From Chloroflexota bacterium (GTDB lineage Bacteria > Chloroflexota > Anaerolineae > Anaerolineales > Villigracilaceae): a stretch of DNA of 64,000 bases. This document shows positions 17,723 to 26,281 of the stretch, piece after piece. Both the position numbers and the translations under genes were made by a program. Below the pieces are notes generated by a model. That model saw only the letters and a list, made by a program, of their open reading frames with translations, was not told where the DNA came from and searched no databases. Within the stretch, counting starts at the first letter, position 1, and each line of letters starts with the position of its first letter. The stretch is taken from contig JACAEM010000023.1 of the NCBI GenBank assembly GCA_013388855.1, forward strand, positions 186,001 through 250,000. Direction: 5' to 3'.

Positions 17723-18967
17723 ATGTTGGTTCCTAAAAATGCCAGGGGAAAACCGCGCGGACAGGCGATCATCCTGATCGTTCTTGCCATGGTGGGTATT
17801 ATGGGCGTGGTCGGGCTGGTCGTGGATGGCGGGAATGCCTATCTTGACCGCCGCAACGCTCAGAACGCCGCCGACTCCGCTGCGCTGGCTGGGGCGGTCG
17901 TTCGTGTACGAAACGCCGGGGAGGATTGGGTGGGCGCAGTCATGGCATCCGCGGCGGAGAACGGCTACAACAACGACGGCGTCACCAACACCATCGAAGT
18001 GTACAGCCCTCCCAAAAGCGGTCCGTATGCCGATAACGTGGAATATTTACAGGTCATCATCACCACCCATGTAAAAACATACTTCGCCAATATCATCGGC
18101 AGGTCTGAGATCACCAATGTCGTCGAAGCCGTCGCGCGCACCAAAGTGGCGGAAATCAAGCCGCTTCTCGGTGGAGCCGCGCTGGTCAGCCTCGCCCCCA
18201 CCAGCGACTGCTTCCGTGAAAAATCGTTCTGGATCCACGAGGAAGGAACCTTTGCTGTTACCGGCGGCGGTATCTTCATCAACTCGAACAGCGAGAATTG
18301 CGCCCTCATCCAGCAGGGAAACGGAAGCATCTTCATGGTCGAGAATGACCCGATCAGCATCGTCGGCGGCGCGACCATTCAGAAGAGGAGGCTGATCTCC
18401 CCGGTCATGACAGTTGGCGTCACGCCGATCAATTATCCGCCTCCCATGTTCCTCCCGGAGATCGAGTGCAACCAGGAGGCGAATGTGAACGGCAGCAACA
18501 TGACCCCCGGAAATTGGAAAAAGCCTTTCCCGCCGGAGGGTGTGCGAACCCTGCAACCCGGAGTCTATTGCCTGCACGACGGCTTCTTCGCAAACGAGGA
18601 GACAAAACTCAACGGGAATGGTGTCACCTTCAAAATGGTGAAAGGGGAATTCCACATCAGCGGTCCGGCGGACCTCAACCTGTACGCCCCGCAGGAGGGC
18701 GAATACAAGGGGCTGCTCCTCTACGTCCCCATGGATAACGGGCGGCGCGTTGTGCTCAACGCGGACGCAAATTCGAAATTCGTCGGAACCGTTCTCGCTC
18801 CCGCTTCGCACATTCTCTTCAAGGGGAGCGATTCCCGCTTCGGTTTCCACAGCCAGTTCATCGGCTATAGCATCGAACTCGCCGGCGACAGCAACATCGT
18901 GATCGTGTACGACCCCATGCAGAATTACAACACGATGATCATGCCTGAGGTCCAGTTGATCCAATGA
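17723..18967 (+). CDS. TadG-like envelope protein, paralogue 1
   Basis: A 414-residue protein whose N-terminus matches the TadE/G-like family: RGQAIILIVLAMVG (hydrophobic anchor, about 13-37), then VVDGG and DRRNAQNAADSAALAGA. The middle domain (about 60-150) ends in VEAVARTK, and the C-terminal half is a repetitive beta-structure with a conserved EYKGLLLY-type strand and FIGYSIEL near the end. The same organisation recurs in four paralogues at 23885, 25381, 26282 and 28157. Probably anchored by the N-terminal helix with the beta domain outside. Start chosen at 17723 because GAGGAGA lies nine bases upstream; an ATG at 17705 lies before that site. Confidence 0.82.
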   Translation: MLVPKNARGKPRGQAIILIVLAMVGIMGVVGLVVDGGNAYLDRRNAQNAADSAALAGAVVRVRNAGEDWVGAVMASAAENGYNNDGVTNTIEVYSPPKSGPYADNVEYLQVIITTHVKTYFANIIGRSEITNVVEAVARTKVAEIKPLLGGAALVSLAPTSDCFREKSFWIHEEGTFAVTGGGIFINSNSENCALIQQGNGSIFMVENDPISIVGGATIQKRRLISPVMTVGVTPINYPPPMFLPEIECNQEANVNGSNMTPGNWKKPFPPEGVRTLQPGVYCLHDGFFANEETKLNGNGVTFKMVKGEFHISGPADLNLYAPQEGEYKGLLLYVPMDNGRRVVLNADANSKFVGTVLAPASHILFKGSDSRFGFHSQFIGYSIELAGDSNIVIVYDPMQNYNTMIMPEVQLIQ

Positions 18968-19022
18968 GACGGGAAAGGCGGCGTGTCTGTTCTGAGCCTG
19001 AGACCAATTCCGCTTAATCGTG

Positions 19023-19028
19023 TATAAT
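19023..19028 (+). promoter_or_regulatory. -10 element of glmS promoter
   Basis: TATAAT about 59 bases upstream of the ribozyme cleavage site. Transcription would begin near 19035. A GAGACC at about 19000 is a weak -35 candidate. Confidence 0.5.
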
Positions 19029-19086
19029 CCCGGCTCGAGATTTTTTCCGTCAAGGAGGTGAACCGGCACATTCTCCGGGAAAGACA

Positions 19087-19300
19087 GCGCATGATCCCGC
19101 GCACGCGGGATGACGAGGACAAGGGTTCTCCATCGCAGGATGGAGTTAACCCCGGCGAGACCAGCCGGGGGAAAATCGACAGATCAGCGGAAGCCCTTCG
19201 GGTGCGCCATCACCCGTTTCATCTTTCCCTCCGAAAATGGAACTTTGCAATGCAACGCCGCGCCAGTAATGCCGCGGACAGAAATGCAAAGAGTGGCAAT
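19087..19300 (+). ncRNA. glmS self-cleaving ribozyme (GlcN6P-responsive)
   Basis: The 412-bp leader between the TadG-like gene and glmS contains the core of the glmS ribozyme. Cleavage would fall between A19086 and G19087 in CAGCGCATG. A P1 hairpin (GATCCCGC / GCGGGAT) is followed by the invariant GACGAGG (19112-19118), then GGGTT and, after two extra hairpins, ATCGACAGATCAGCGG, AAGCCCT and GGGTG. TGCGC downstream can pair with the GCGCA at the cleavage site (P2.2). A P4-like region ends around 19300. The family uses glucosamine-6-phosphate as coenzyme to cut and destabilise glmS mRNA, giving product feedback. The boundaries of the 3' domain are approximate. Confidence 0.82.
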
Positions 19301-19379
19301 ATGCAGGGTCAATTCCCGTCATGTCAGCATATCTGACAGTCGGCAGTGATACCTGACACTTTCAATTCGGAGGATCCCC

Positions 19380-21221
19380 ATGTGTGGAATCGTCGGATAT
19401 ATCGGGCCGCGTGACGCGACACCGATTATCATCAATGGCCTGAAAAGGCTGGAGTACCGCGGTTATGATTCGGCTGGGATCGCCGTCATGAACGGCGACC
19501 AGCTCGAAGTGAGGAAAGACGCGGGCAAGTTATCTCAATTGATCGATCTCGTAAGCAAATCCCCCATCGAGGGCGCGCCGGGAATCGGTCACACGCGCTG
19601 GGCGACGCACGGCGCACCGAACGCGCGCAACGCGCATCCGCACGTCGGACAGACCAAGCGGGTTGTCGTGGTGCAAAACGGCATCGTTGAGAATTTCCTT
19701 GAACTCAAGGATGAGCTGATCGCCGAGGGTGTGGAATTTCAATCGGACACAGATACCGAGACCATCGTGCATCTCGTGGAGCATTACCTTGCCACCGGCA
19801 TTGGGCTCGTGGAGGCGGCGCGTAAAACATTCAACCAGATCCAGGGCGCGAATGTGGTCGTGTTGATGTCCGCCGATGAGCCGGACAAGATTGTAACGGC
19901 GCGCATCGGCAACGCTGGCGGTGTGGTGCTTGGACTGGGCGAGGGCGAGAATTATCTCGCCAGCGACACGCCCGCCATCATGGAACACACGCGCAAGGTC
20001 ATCTTTTTGGAATCGCGGCAGATGGCTGTGGTGACGCGCAACACCATCACCGTCGAAACGCTGGATGGAGGCAAGGTCAAGCCGCAGGTGCATACCGTCT
20101 CGTGGGACCCGGTCGCCGCGGAGAAGGGCGAATATCGCCATTTCATGCAGAAGGAGATCCATGAGCAGGTGCGCGCGTTGACCGATACGCTCGCCGGACG
20201 AGTGGATTTCGCCAACGGGAAGATTCGTCTGCCTGATCTCAAGCTGACAGCGGAACTGGCAAAGAAAATCGAACGAATTTACATCACCGCCTGCGGCACT
20301 GCCGCCTATGCGGGCATGGTGGGAAAATACTTAATCGAGAAGATCGCCCGCATCCCTGTGGAGGTGGTGATCGGTTCCGAGTTCCGCTACAGCGACCCGA
20401 TCCTGAACGACCGGACGGTTGTCCTCGCCATTTCACAATCCGGCGAGACGGCTGACACGCTCGCGGCGATGGAAGAGGGGCGGCGGAAGGGCGCAGTGCT
20501 TTGGAGCATTGTCAACGCCATTGGCTCGCAAGCTATCCGCGTTGCAGACGGCTTCATCTCGATGCAGACCGGACCGGAGATCGGTGTCGCTTCGACCAAG
20601 GCGTTCACTGCCCCCCTCGTGGATCAATACATGCTCGCCATTTTGCTCGCGGACCTGCGCGGCACCATCGACGAAAAGACTCGCAGAGAATTGGTTGCCG
20701 ACCTGCGTCTCATCCCCGACCTCGTCGGCAGAACACTCGACCGCGAACCTGAAGTCGAAGCCGTCGCCCACGCGTTGAAAGATGTACGCGATTGTCTGTA
20801 TCTTGGACGCGGGATCAACATGCCCATTGCTTATGAAGGCGCGTTGAAGTTAAAGGAGATTTCCTACATCCATGCCGAAGGATATCCGGCCGGAGAAATG
20901 AAACACGGCCCCATTGCCCTGATCGATGAACACATGCCGGTCCTCTGTCTCGCGCCGAAGGACCCCTGGCATGAGAAGATGATTTCACAGATCCAGCAGG
21001 CAAAGGCGCGCGGCGGGACGGTCATCGCGGTCGCGACCGACGGCGATGAATTGGTGCAGGGAATGACAGACCATGTCCTGTGGGTTCCTGAAACACCGTG
21101 GATGCTTTCGCCCGTGGTCACTGTTCTCCCCCTGCAATTGCTGGCATATCACATCGCCGCCGCCCGCGGGCTGGATGTGGACCAGCCCAGGAACCTGGCG
21201 AAGAGTGTGACTGTGGAATAG
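19380..21221 (+). CDS. glmS: Glutamine-fructose-6-phosphate aminotransferase (isomerising)
   Basis: Makes glucosamine-6-phosphate from fructose-6-phosphate and glutamine, feeding UDP-GlcNAc and MurA. The 613-residue enzyme starts with the Ntn nucleophile Cys2 (MCGIVGYIG). The glutaminase domain runs to about 240, and two SIS isomerase domains follow with TACGTAAYAG, SQSGETADT and the C-terminal NLAKSVTVE that shapes the active site. A CGGAGGA Shine-Dalgarno lies close upstream. Expression is predicted to be controlled by the ribozyme in its leader. Confidence 0.97.
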   Translation: MCGIVGYIGPRDATPIIINGLKRLEYRGYDSAGIAVMNGDQLEVRKDAGKLSQLIDLVSKSPIEGAPGIGHTRWATHGAPNARNAHPHVGQTKRVVVVQNGIVENFLELKDELIAEGVEFQSDTDTETIVHLVEHYLATGIGLVEAARKTFNQIQGANVVVLMSADEPDKIVTARIGNAGGVVLGLGEGENYLASDTPAIMEHTRKVIFLESRQMAVVTRNTITVETLDGGKVKPQVHTVSWDPVAAEKGEYRHFMQKEIHEQVRALTDTLAGRVDFANGKIRLPDLKLTAELAKKIERIYITACGTAAYAGMVGKYLIEKIARIPVEVVIGSEFRYSDPILNDRTVVLAISQSGETADTLAAMEEGRRKGAVLWSIVNAIGSQAIRVADGFISMQTGPEIGVASTKAFTAPLVDQYMLAILLADLRGTIDEKTRRELVADLRLIPDLVGRTLDREPEVEAVAHALKDVRDCLYLGRGINMPIAYEGALKLKEISYIHAEGYPAGEMKHGPIALIDEHMPVLCLAPKDPWHEKMISQIQQAKARGGTVIAVATDGDELVQGMTDHVLWVPETPWMLSPVVTVLPLQLLAYHIAAARGLDVDQPRNLAKSVTVE

Positions 21222-21288
21222 AACAAACAAGACCGAACAAAAAGTGGAGTTGAGAAGATCAACTCCTCTTTTTGTTTACTGGTACAAG

Positions 21289-22158
21289 CTATTTCCTGTC
21301 GTTTCGATTGTTTTGTTTGTCCTTGTTTTTGTCCTTATTTTGTCCGGGCGGGTTCGAATTCCCAGGATTATCCGGTTTATTGCCGTTGCCGGGATCATCG
21401 GGCTTGCCGTTTCCATTACCCGGGTCTTCCGGTTTCCCGTTCCCATTTCCGGGATCATCCGGCTTGCCATTTCCGTTACCCGGATTATCCCCCTCGTCAT
21501 TACCAGACATCACATCGCCCAGGCTATCATCGTCTTCACCGCTAAGCACAGCTTTTTTGAACTGTCCCCAATTTTGCGGGATGGCACCCTCCGGCAGGGC
21601 GACCATGCTGTAGTCGCCACTTTCCTTGGCATCCAGGATGGCGGCAAAAAGCGTCGCATCCCCGCCGAGGCTCTTTGTCATCCATAACGCTTGCGTTATG
21701 ACGCCGAACCCAAATCCATCGGCATGAGAACTCATGATCATTTCATAGTCGACATTCGCCAGACTTGAGAAGAACTCAGCCAGTTTCGAGCCAACAGGAT
21801 GCTGTTTTTCGTCCATGGGAGGCGCATCCGAGCCAAACAGCGTGGGATCGATTTGCACCTCTGTGCCGATCCTTGACTCATCCACGGCTGGTTCGCCCCC
21901 CTCGCCGATTGTGATCAATCCAAGGCTGACAGCCGTCTCCAAATCGAGGCGAGCCGTATGCTCCACACCGTTTACCAGCACGGTAACAAGAACGGTCTGG
22001 ACGCCGGAGTCGGAATCCGTTTCCACAACCACACTCTGGATAGTCCCGGTAACTGGAACATCTTCCTGCAATAGCGGGGCAGCATTAACTACGCCTACTT
22101 TGCCGAGAAGAAGCGCCAGTCCCAGTGTCAAAGTTAGAAGAGTTTTCATTCTAGACAT
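21289..22158 (-). CDS. Secreted protein with PGNGNGKP repeats
   Basis: A 289-residue protein with a cleavable signal peptide (about 1-26, cut after VNA) and a soluble acidic body that ends with a charged low-complexity tail of PGNGNGKPDD-type repeats (about 228-275) and a Lys/Asn/Asp-rich C-terminus. The body contains a repeated-strand region near VETDSDSG and a helical region around DGFGFGVITQALWMT. No family recognised with certainty. AAAGGA lies eight bases before the ATG. A TGTAACC motif lies about 80 bases upstream on the same strand, shared with the TadG-like genes nearby, suggesting common regulation. Confidence 0.7.
   Translation of the reverse strand: MSRMKTLLTLTLGLALLLGKVGVVNAAPLLQEDVPVTGTIQSVVVETDSDSGVQTVLVTVLVNGVEHTARLDLETAVSLGLITIGEGGEPAVDESRIGTEVQIDPTLFGSDAPPMDEKQHPVGSKLAEFFSSLANVDYEMIMSSHADGFGFGVITQALWMTKSLGGDATLFAAILDAKESGDYSMVALPEGAIPQNWGQFKKAVLSGEDDDSLGDVMSGNDEGDNPGNGNGKPDDPGNGNGKPEDPGNGNGKPDDPGNGNKPDNPGNSNPPGQNKDKNKDKQNNRNDRK
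21340..21500 (-). repeat. Tandem in-frame repeat coding PGNGNGKP units
   Basis: Imperfect direct repeats of about 24 bp, coding four or five copies of an eight-residue Gly/Asn/Lys/Pro unit in the tail of the secreted protein. Likely length-variable between strains. Confidence 0.7.
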
Positions 22159-22235
22159 CGAATGCGTCCTTTCAGGTCAAGTGACATCTTCAATCTCATT
22201 TTATTTCAGGCACTGTCTTGTTTCAATAGCCAATA

Positions 22236-22242
22236 GGTTACA
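22236..22242 (-). promoter_or_regulatory. TGTAACC motif upstream of secreted repeat protein
   Basis: The minus strand reads TGTAACC about 80 bases before the ATG at 22158. The same heptamer occurs near 23790, 25169, 26187 and 29599. Confidence 0.35.
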
Positions 22243-22252
22243 CCTAAATGTC

Positions 22253-23686
22253 TTACACACCGGGAGTAAGCACCTTCTTTTTTCCATCCTTTACTGTTTT
22301 ATCGGCGTCATGTTGTTTTTGAACAGATGCCGATTTGGCAGGAACAGCATCGTGATCCGGGAGGAGATCGTCCAATTGGCGGACAGGGCGAAGAACATAG
22401 CCGGACAATCCGACCAAGGTAGCCCCGATTCCACAAAGGAAGATCAGCAATCCCATGCCGGAACCGGGTCCCGTGCCTACCAGTGGTCCAAAGAAATTTG
22501 AAAGTGCGCTCTGCGTCTGCATGGCGGGTTCGAAGATCCTGTCCCCCAAATACCCCCCAACCAACGGCGCAAACGGGATCAAGAACTGGGCAATCACAGA
22601 CTGCGCGCCAAACACCCGCCCCTGCAGATCCGGTGACACCTTCCTTTGCAGGATGGTGTCGTCCGAGACCTTGGTCAGTGGATCACATGCCGCTTCGATT
22701 GCAACGGCAACCAGCCAGATCAGCAATCCCTGTCCCAAGCCCAGCAACGCCAATCCAAGAAAACTGGAAATGATCCATCCCCATAACACACCGTGAAGTG
22801 GACGCTTGATGCCCCCCCAGAGAGTCAGAACAATGCCGCCAATCACCGCCGCAAGAGAACCGACAGAACTGATAAACCCAAGGACTTCTGTATTATTTCC
22901 CGTGCGTAACAGGATCATGGGATAAAACACCGCGGCAGACAAGGCAATTCCAGAAAAGAAATTTCCAGCGAGGTGGATGAGTTGTAATCCAAGCAGACTC
23001 GGGCGTTTTAGAATATATTGAAATCCGAAAGCCAATTCCTTCCAAAATGCGCCGTGTGAGTTCTCCCCCTCCACGGTGTGCGGGGTTGGAGGAATATCCG
23101 TAATCAATAACGCCGTGATGGATATAACGAATGCAAAGACGTTAATGATCAGGATTCCTGTAAGCCCGACAAGTGGCCCCAGGACCACGCCCGCCAGAAT
23201 CGGCGAGAATACGTCGGGGACATCATCGAGCAGGTACATCATCCCGTTCGCACGCACGTACCGGGCCTTGGGGATCATCGTGCTGATCGCGGCGCGGTAG
23301 GCGGGCCACTGGAAGGCATAACCGATCCCCTGGACGATCGTCGCAATATACAAATGCCAGGCTTCCAATGCCTCAAAAAAATACAAGGCGAGAATTACCA
23401 ACGTGATGGCAAGTGAGGCGACATCGTACACCAGCATGGTTGCCCTGCGGCTGTATCGATCCACCATGATGCCTGCAATGGGCGCCACCAGCAACGTTGC
23501 GGAAAAGAAGAAAAATTCCATCACCCCCACAGACCACCCGCCGGATGTCTTGTCGATGACCCACAGATACAGTGCAAAGGTGGTGATGCTCGTGGCAGTC
23601 GTCGAGAGCATCTGTCCGAACCAGATGAACAAAAAGCCCGTCATCCCACGCGGGCGTCGGCGGTAGGAAAAAAGACTGCGAGTCAC
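22253..23686 (-). CDS. MFS transporter (EntS/macrolide-efflux-like)
   Basis: A 477-residue major facilitator with about 12 hydrophobic helices. The loop DRYSRRATM between helices 2 and 3 is the MFS signature, and the overall form resembles exporters of siderophores or macrolides. The C-terminal tail is hydrophilic. The substrate is unknown. It lies upstream of the secreted repeat protein on the same strand with 94 bp between them. Confidence 0.85.
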   Translation of the reverse strand: MTRSLFSYRRRPRGMTGFLFIWFGQMLSTTATSITTFALYLWVIDKTSGGWSVGVMEFFFFSATLLVAPIAGIMVDRYSRRATMLVYDVASLAITLVILALYFFEALEAWHLYIATIVQGIGYAFQWPAYRAAISTMIPKARYVRANGMMYLLDDVPDVFSPILAGVVLGPLVGLTGILIINVFAFVISITALLITDIPPTPHTVEGENSHGAFWKELAFGFQYILKRPSLLGLQLIHLAGNFFSGIALSAAVFYPMILLRTGNNTEVLGFISSVGSLAAVIGGIVLTLWGGIKRPLHGVLWGWIISSFLGLALLGLGQGLLIWLVAVAIEAACDPLTKVSDDTILQRKVSPDLQGRVFGAQSVIAQFLIPFAPLVGGYLGDRIFEPAMQTQSALSNFFGPLVGTGPGSGMGLLIFLCGIGATLVGLSGYVLRPVRQLDDLLPDHDAVPAKSASVQKQHDADKTVKDGKKKVLTPGV

Positions 23687-23789
23687 TGATTAAGAGAATA
23701 ACACAGCCTTTTCAATATAACAATCCTGCACCAGTTTCGATTACCTTACAAGTTGCAACAAAATTCCACCCACCAGCCTTGAACGAAAA

Positions 23790-23811
23790 GGTTACACCTT
23801 TCAAGATTGTA
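23790..23811. promoter_or_regulatory. TGTAACC / CTTTCA..TGTA composite motif in divergent region
   Basis: On the minus strand TGTAACCTTTTCGT (ending 23796) faces the MFS gene. On the plus strand CTTTCAAGATTGTA (23798-23811) faces the TadG-like gene at 23885. The 14-mer TGTAACCTTTTCGT is repeated exactly at 29599. Confidence 0.4.
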
Positions 23812-23884
23812 TTTCAGCTATACGGTTTCATATATGCGAAGACAAAGAACGATACATATAATCAAAATAGACAGGAGTAACGCT

Positions 23885-25081
23885 ATGAAAAATCACACCC
23901 ATGAAAAAGGACAAGCCATCGTCATAATCGCTTTTGCGATCATTGCATTGGTCGGCTTCGCGGCGCTTGCCGTCGATGGCGGGCGGGCCTTGTCAGACCG
24001 GCGCCACGCACAAAACGCCGCAGATACGGCGGCCTTCGCCGCGGCGCTGGCAAAAATCAAAGGGCAGGATTATTCGACCGTCGGCATCAACCGCTCGACC
24101 AGCAATGGCTATAATGACGACGGTATTTACAACGAAGTGGAAGTATACAGCCCACCCATCGATGGTCCGTATGCTGGGCAAACCGAATACGTACAGGTCA
24201 AGATTACGTCACGCATTGACACCGTTTTCGCCCGCGTTCTGGGGATCGCCCAGTTGACCAATCGGGTCCAGGCAGTAGTGAAAGCTGTTCCCGGTGTGAC
24301 AACCCCCATGGTCTTCGGCAACGCGGTGGTCAGCCTCTCGCCGCATGAATGTGACGCCACCTGGAGTCACGGCAATGCAGAAGTGAATGTCATCGGAGGC
24401 GGCATTTTTACCAATTCAGACTGCGCAACCGCCTTCCGGCAGAACGGTTCCGGCACGCTCACCGCCCCGTCCATTACAGTTGTGGGAGGCACATCATACA
24501 GCGATGGACATATCTTCCCCGAACCAACAGTCGGCGCGACGCAGTTGGAATATCCTCCCTTCCTCATGCCCGACCCGACCTGCGATGCCGATGCGGTTCA
24601 GACCGGATCCACACTTGCTCCCGGCAACTATACTGGGACCTTCCCCCCAAACGGAGTCACCCGCCTCGATCCCGGCATCTATTGCGTAGATGGGGAGTTC
24701 CGGCTGAACGGCGGCCAATCCCTGACCGGCAGTGAAGTTTTAATCGTCATGAAAACCGACAGGCTGGTATGGAATGGCGGTTCCGCGGCAAACCTCAGCG
24801 CCCCCACCAGCGGTCCGTACAAAGGGTTGTTGATCTTCTTCCCAATGAGCAATGCCAGTGAATTGCAGATCAACGGGAATTCCGATATGCGCCTGACCGG
24901 CTCCATTCTCGCTCCCGCCTCGCACATCGAATTGCTCGGCACCGGCGCGGTGGACGGTTTCAACAGCCAGGTCATCGGATACACCGTGGAATATGGCGGC
25001 ACAGGCGATGGGACAATCCGCTATGACGACAACACCAATTACGACGCGCAAATTCCTCCCAAGATAGAGCTTTCTCTATAA
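23885..25081 (+). CDS. TadG-like envelope protein, paralogue 2
   Basis: A 398-residue paralogue of the protein at 17723. The N-terminal segment EKGQAIVIIAFAIIALVGF is followed by AVDGGRALSDRRHAQNAADTAAFAAAL, identical over long stretches to paralogue 5. The C-terminal half is a beta-rich repeated region ending with GPYKGLLIFF and QVIGYTVEY. The start at 23885 is fixed by AGGAG eight bases upstream; an in-frame ATG at 23807 precedes that site. It has its own terminator. Probably an anchored surface or pilus-associated protein. Confidence 0.82.
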   Translation: MKNHTHEKGQAIVIIAFAIIALVGFAALAVDGGRALSDRRHAQNAADTAAFAAALAKIKGQDYSTVGINRSTSNGYNDDGIYNEVEVYSPPIDGPYAGQTEYVQVKITSRIDTVFARVLGIAQLTNRVQAVVKAVPGVTTPMVFGNAVVSLSPHECDATWSHGNAEVNVIGGGIFTNSDCATAFRQNGSGTLTAPSITVVGGTSYSDGHIFPEPTVGATQLEYPPFLMPDPTCDADAVQTGSTLAPGNYTGTFPPNGVTRLDPGIYCVDGEFRLNGGQSLTGSEVLIVMKTDRLVWNGGSAANLSAPTSGPYKGLLIFFPMSNASELQINGNSDMRLTGSILAPASHIELLGTGAVDGFNSQVIGYTVEYGGTGDGTIRYDDNTNYDAQIPPKIELSL

Positions 25082-25108
25082 GCCAAATCCGATTTACAAA
25101 ACCAGAAA

Positions 25109-25140
25109 CAATCCAACGTCTTTGAACGTTGGATTGTTTA
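25109..25140 (+). terminator. Rho-independent terminator after paralogue 2
   Basis: Eleven-pair stem CAATCCAACGT / ACGTTGGATTG with a six-base loop and a following TTTATTTGTT. Confidence 0.9.
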
Positions 25141-25159
25141 TTTGTTCATTAATGAATGA

Positions 25160-25200
25160 TTTCACAAATGTAACCCTGTGCAATTTTTTTGCAATATTCT
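25160..25200 (+). promoter_or_regulatory. Conserved upstream block, TadG paralogue 3
   Basis: TTTCACAAATGTAACC followed by direct repeats of GCAAT and TTCTTATAAA. It aligns over about 40 bases with the block at 26177 upstream of paralogue 4. The rest of the region to 25380 is AT-rich with no gene seen. Confidence 0.45.
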
Positions 25201-25380
25201 TATAAAAAGGGAAGATATATATTTTGCTTATCCTCAAATACCCACACCCTAGCATAGAAACTGAAACCTTTCAATCATGAAATTTCAAAAAAACTTAATA
25301 GGAATGTTTGGTAACCAGAGTATCAAGAGCTTATTTGTAACGTCATGCCTGCGAATGTTTCTGCACAAGGAGTTATGACC

Positions 25381-26139
25381 ATGAATAATAAATTCTCGCA
25401 ACAAGGTCAAGCATTAATCCTAACTACGTTAGCCATGATTGGACTCGTCGCCTTTGGTGCCTTAGCGATTGATGGCGGGCGTGTGCTTGAAGATAGGCGT
25501 CATGCCCAAAACGCCGCGGACACCGCCGCGTTCGCAGCCGCCCTGGCAAATGCAGAAGGGGAAGATCTGACTACAGCCGCCCAGACTCGTGCGGCGACAA
25601 ATGGATATGATGGTGGTGACGCGAATGACGTCATCATTACATTTACTAATACTCAATCTGGCGCGTGTCCATCAACCGGCAAGGATATCACTGTTACCAT
25701 CATATCAGATGTACCCACTACATTTGCCAGAGTGATCGGGCGCAATTTGGTGGAAAATGTCGTTGTGGCCAAAGTGCGTTCATGCGATTACTATACCAAG
25801 GGTGGCGCTCCATTGTACTCAGGCGCAGCTGTGTTTGCCACCAAGACGGAACCTTGCGGTGGAGGGCTTAACAATAAGGCTTTGTTCGTACAAGGTAGTT
25901 CCCATCTCCAAGTCTGGGGAGGAGATTTAGCCACCGCTTCAACAGATGGGAATTGTATATACTTTAAGGGTGGAGAGGCGCAATTGAAAAAAGCGGAATC
26001 AGGCACAGCCTGCGCTGATATTATTACTGCTGCACCCAGCGGAGGGACTTGCTACAATAAATTTCAGCAATTTTCTCTGAAACGGGAAACGTGCGTGCAG
26101 CACGTTCCCCGTTTTGTTATTGCAACAAATAACATCTAA
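25381..26139 (+). CDS. TadG-like protein, paralogue 3, truncated
   Basis: A 252-residue paralogue with an intact N-terminus (QGQALILTTLAMIG anchor, IDGGRVLEDRRHAQNAADTAAFAAAL) but only the beginning of the C-terminal beta region. The GLL-strand and IGY ending present in the other paralogues are missing. Its last 20 or so codons run through a terminator hairpin (stem 26080-26114), so the stop at 26137 lies beyond the terminator. This suggests a 3' deletion that removed the original end. It may still be made as a short anchored protein. Start at 25381 because AAGGAG lies eight bases upstream. Confidence 0.65.
   Translation: MNNKFSQQGQALILTTLAMIGLVAFGALAIDGGRVLEDRRHAQNAADTAAFAAALANAEGEDLTTAAQTRAATNGYDGGDANDVIITFTNTQSGACPSTGKDITVTIISDVPTTFARVIGRNLVENVVVAKVRSCDYYTKGGAPLYSGAAVFATKTEPCGGGLNNKALFVQGSSHLQVWGGDLATASTDGNCIYFKGGEAQLKKAESGTACADIITAAPSGGTCYNKFQQFSLKRETCVQHVPRFVIATNNI
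26080..26118 (+). terminator. Terminator overlapping the end of paralogue 3
   Basis: A 15-pair stem (one mismatch) AAACGGGAAACGTGC / GCACGTTCCCCGTTT with a five-base loop, inside the reading frame of the truncated gene. Confidence 0.75.
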
Positions 26140-26176
26140 ACTTGACAATTATCATCAAATACACCAAGACTGAAAA

Positions 26177-26220
26177 CTTACAGAAATGTAACCTCACACA
26201 ATGTTTCTGCAATGTTCTAA
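26177..26220 (+). promoter_or_regulatory. Conserved upstream block, TadG paralogue 4
   Basis: CTTACAGAAATGTAACC then CAATGTTTCTGCAATGTTCT. Nearly the same block is at 25160. Confidence 0.45.
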
Positions 26221-26281
26221 AAGTATCAAGATTTAATCCGATTCGTCATGTGTACGATTTTTTTCATCAGGAGTCATATTT

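Noticed and set aside
18047-19069. Minus-strand open frame of 340 codons opposite TadG paralogue 1
   Set aside because: It is antisense to a supported gene and its translation is low-complexity, rich in His, Asp and Arg with no family match.
19058-19336. Small plus-strand frames in the glmS leader
   Set aside because: The sequence is explained by the ribozyme core; the frames have no good ribosome site.
25381-26139. Sequencing frameshift as cause of the short TadG paralogue 3
   Set aside because: A terminator and then the conserved upstream block of the next gene follow at once, leaving no room for the missing domain in another frame.
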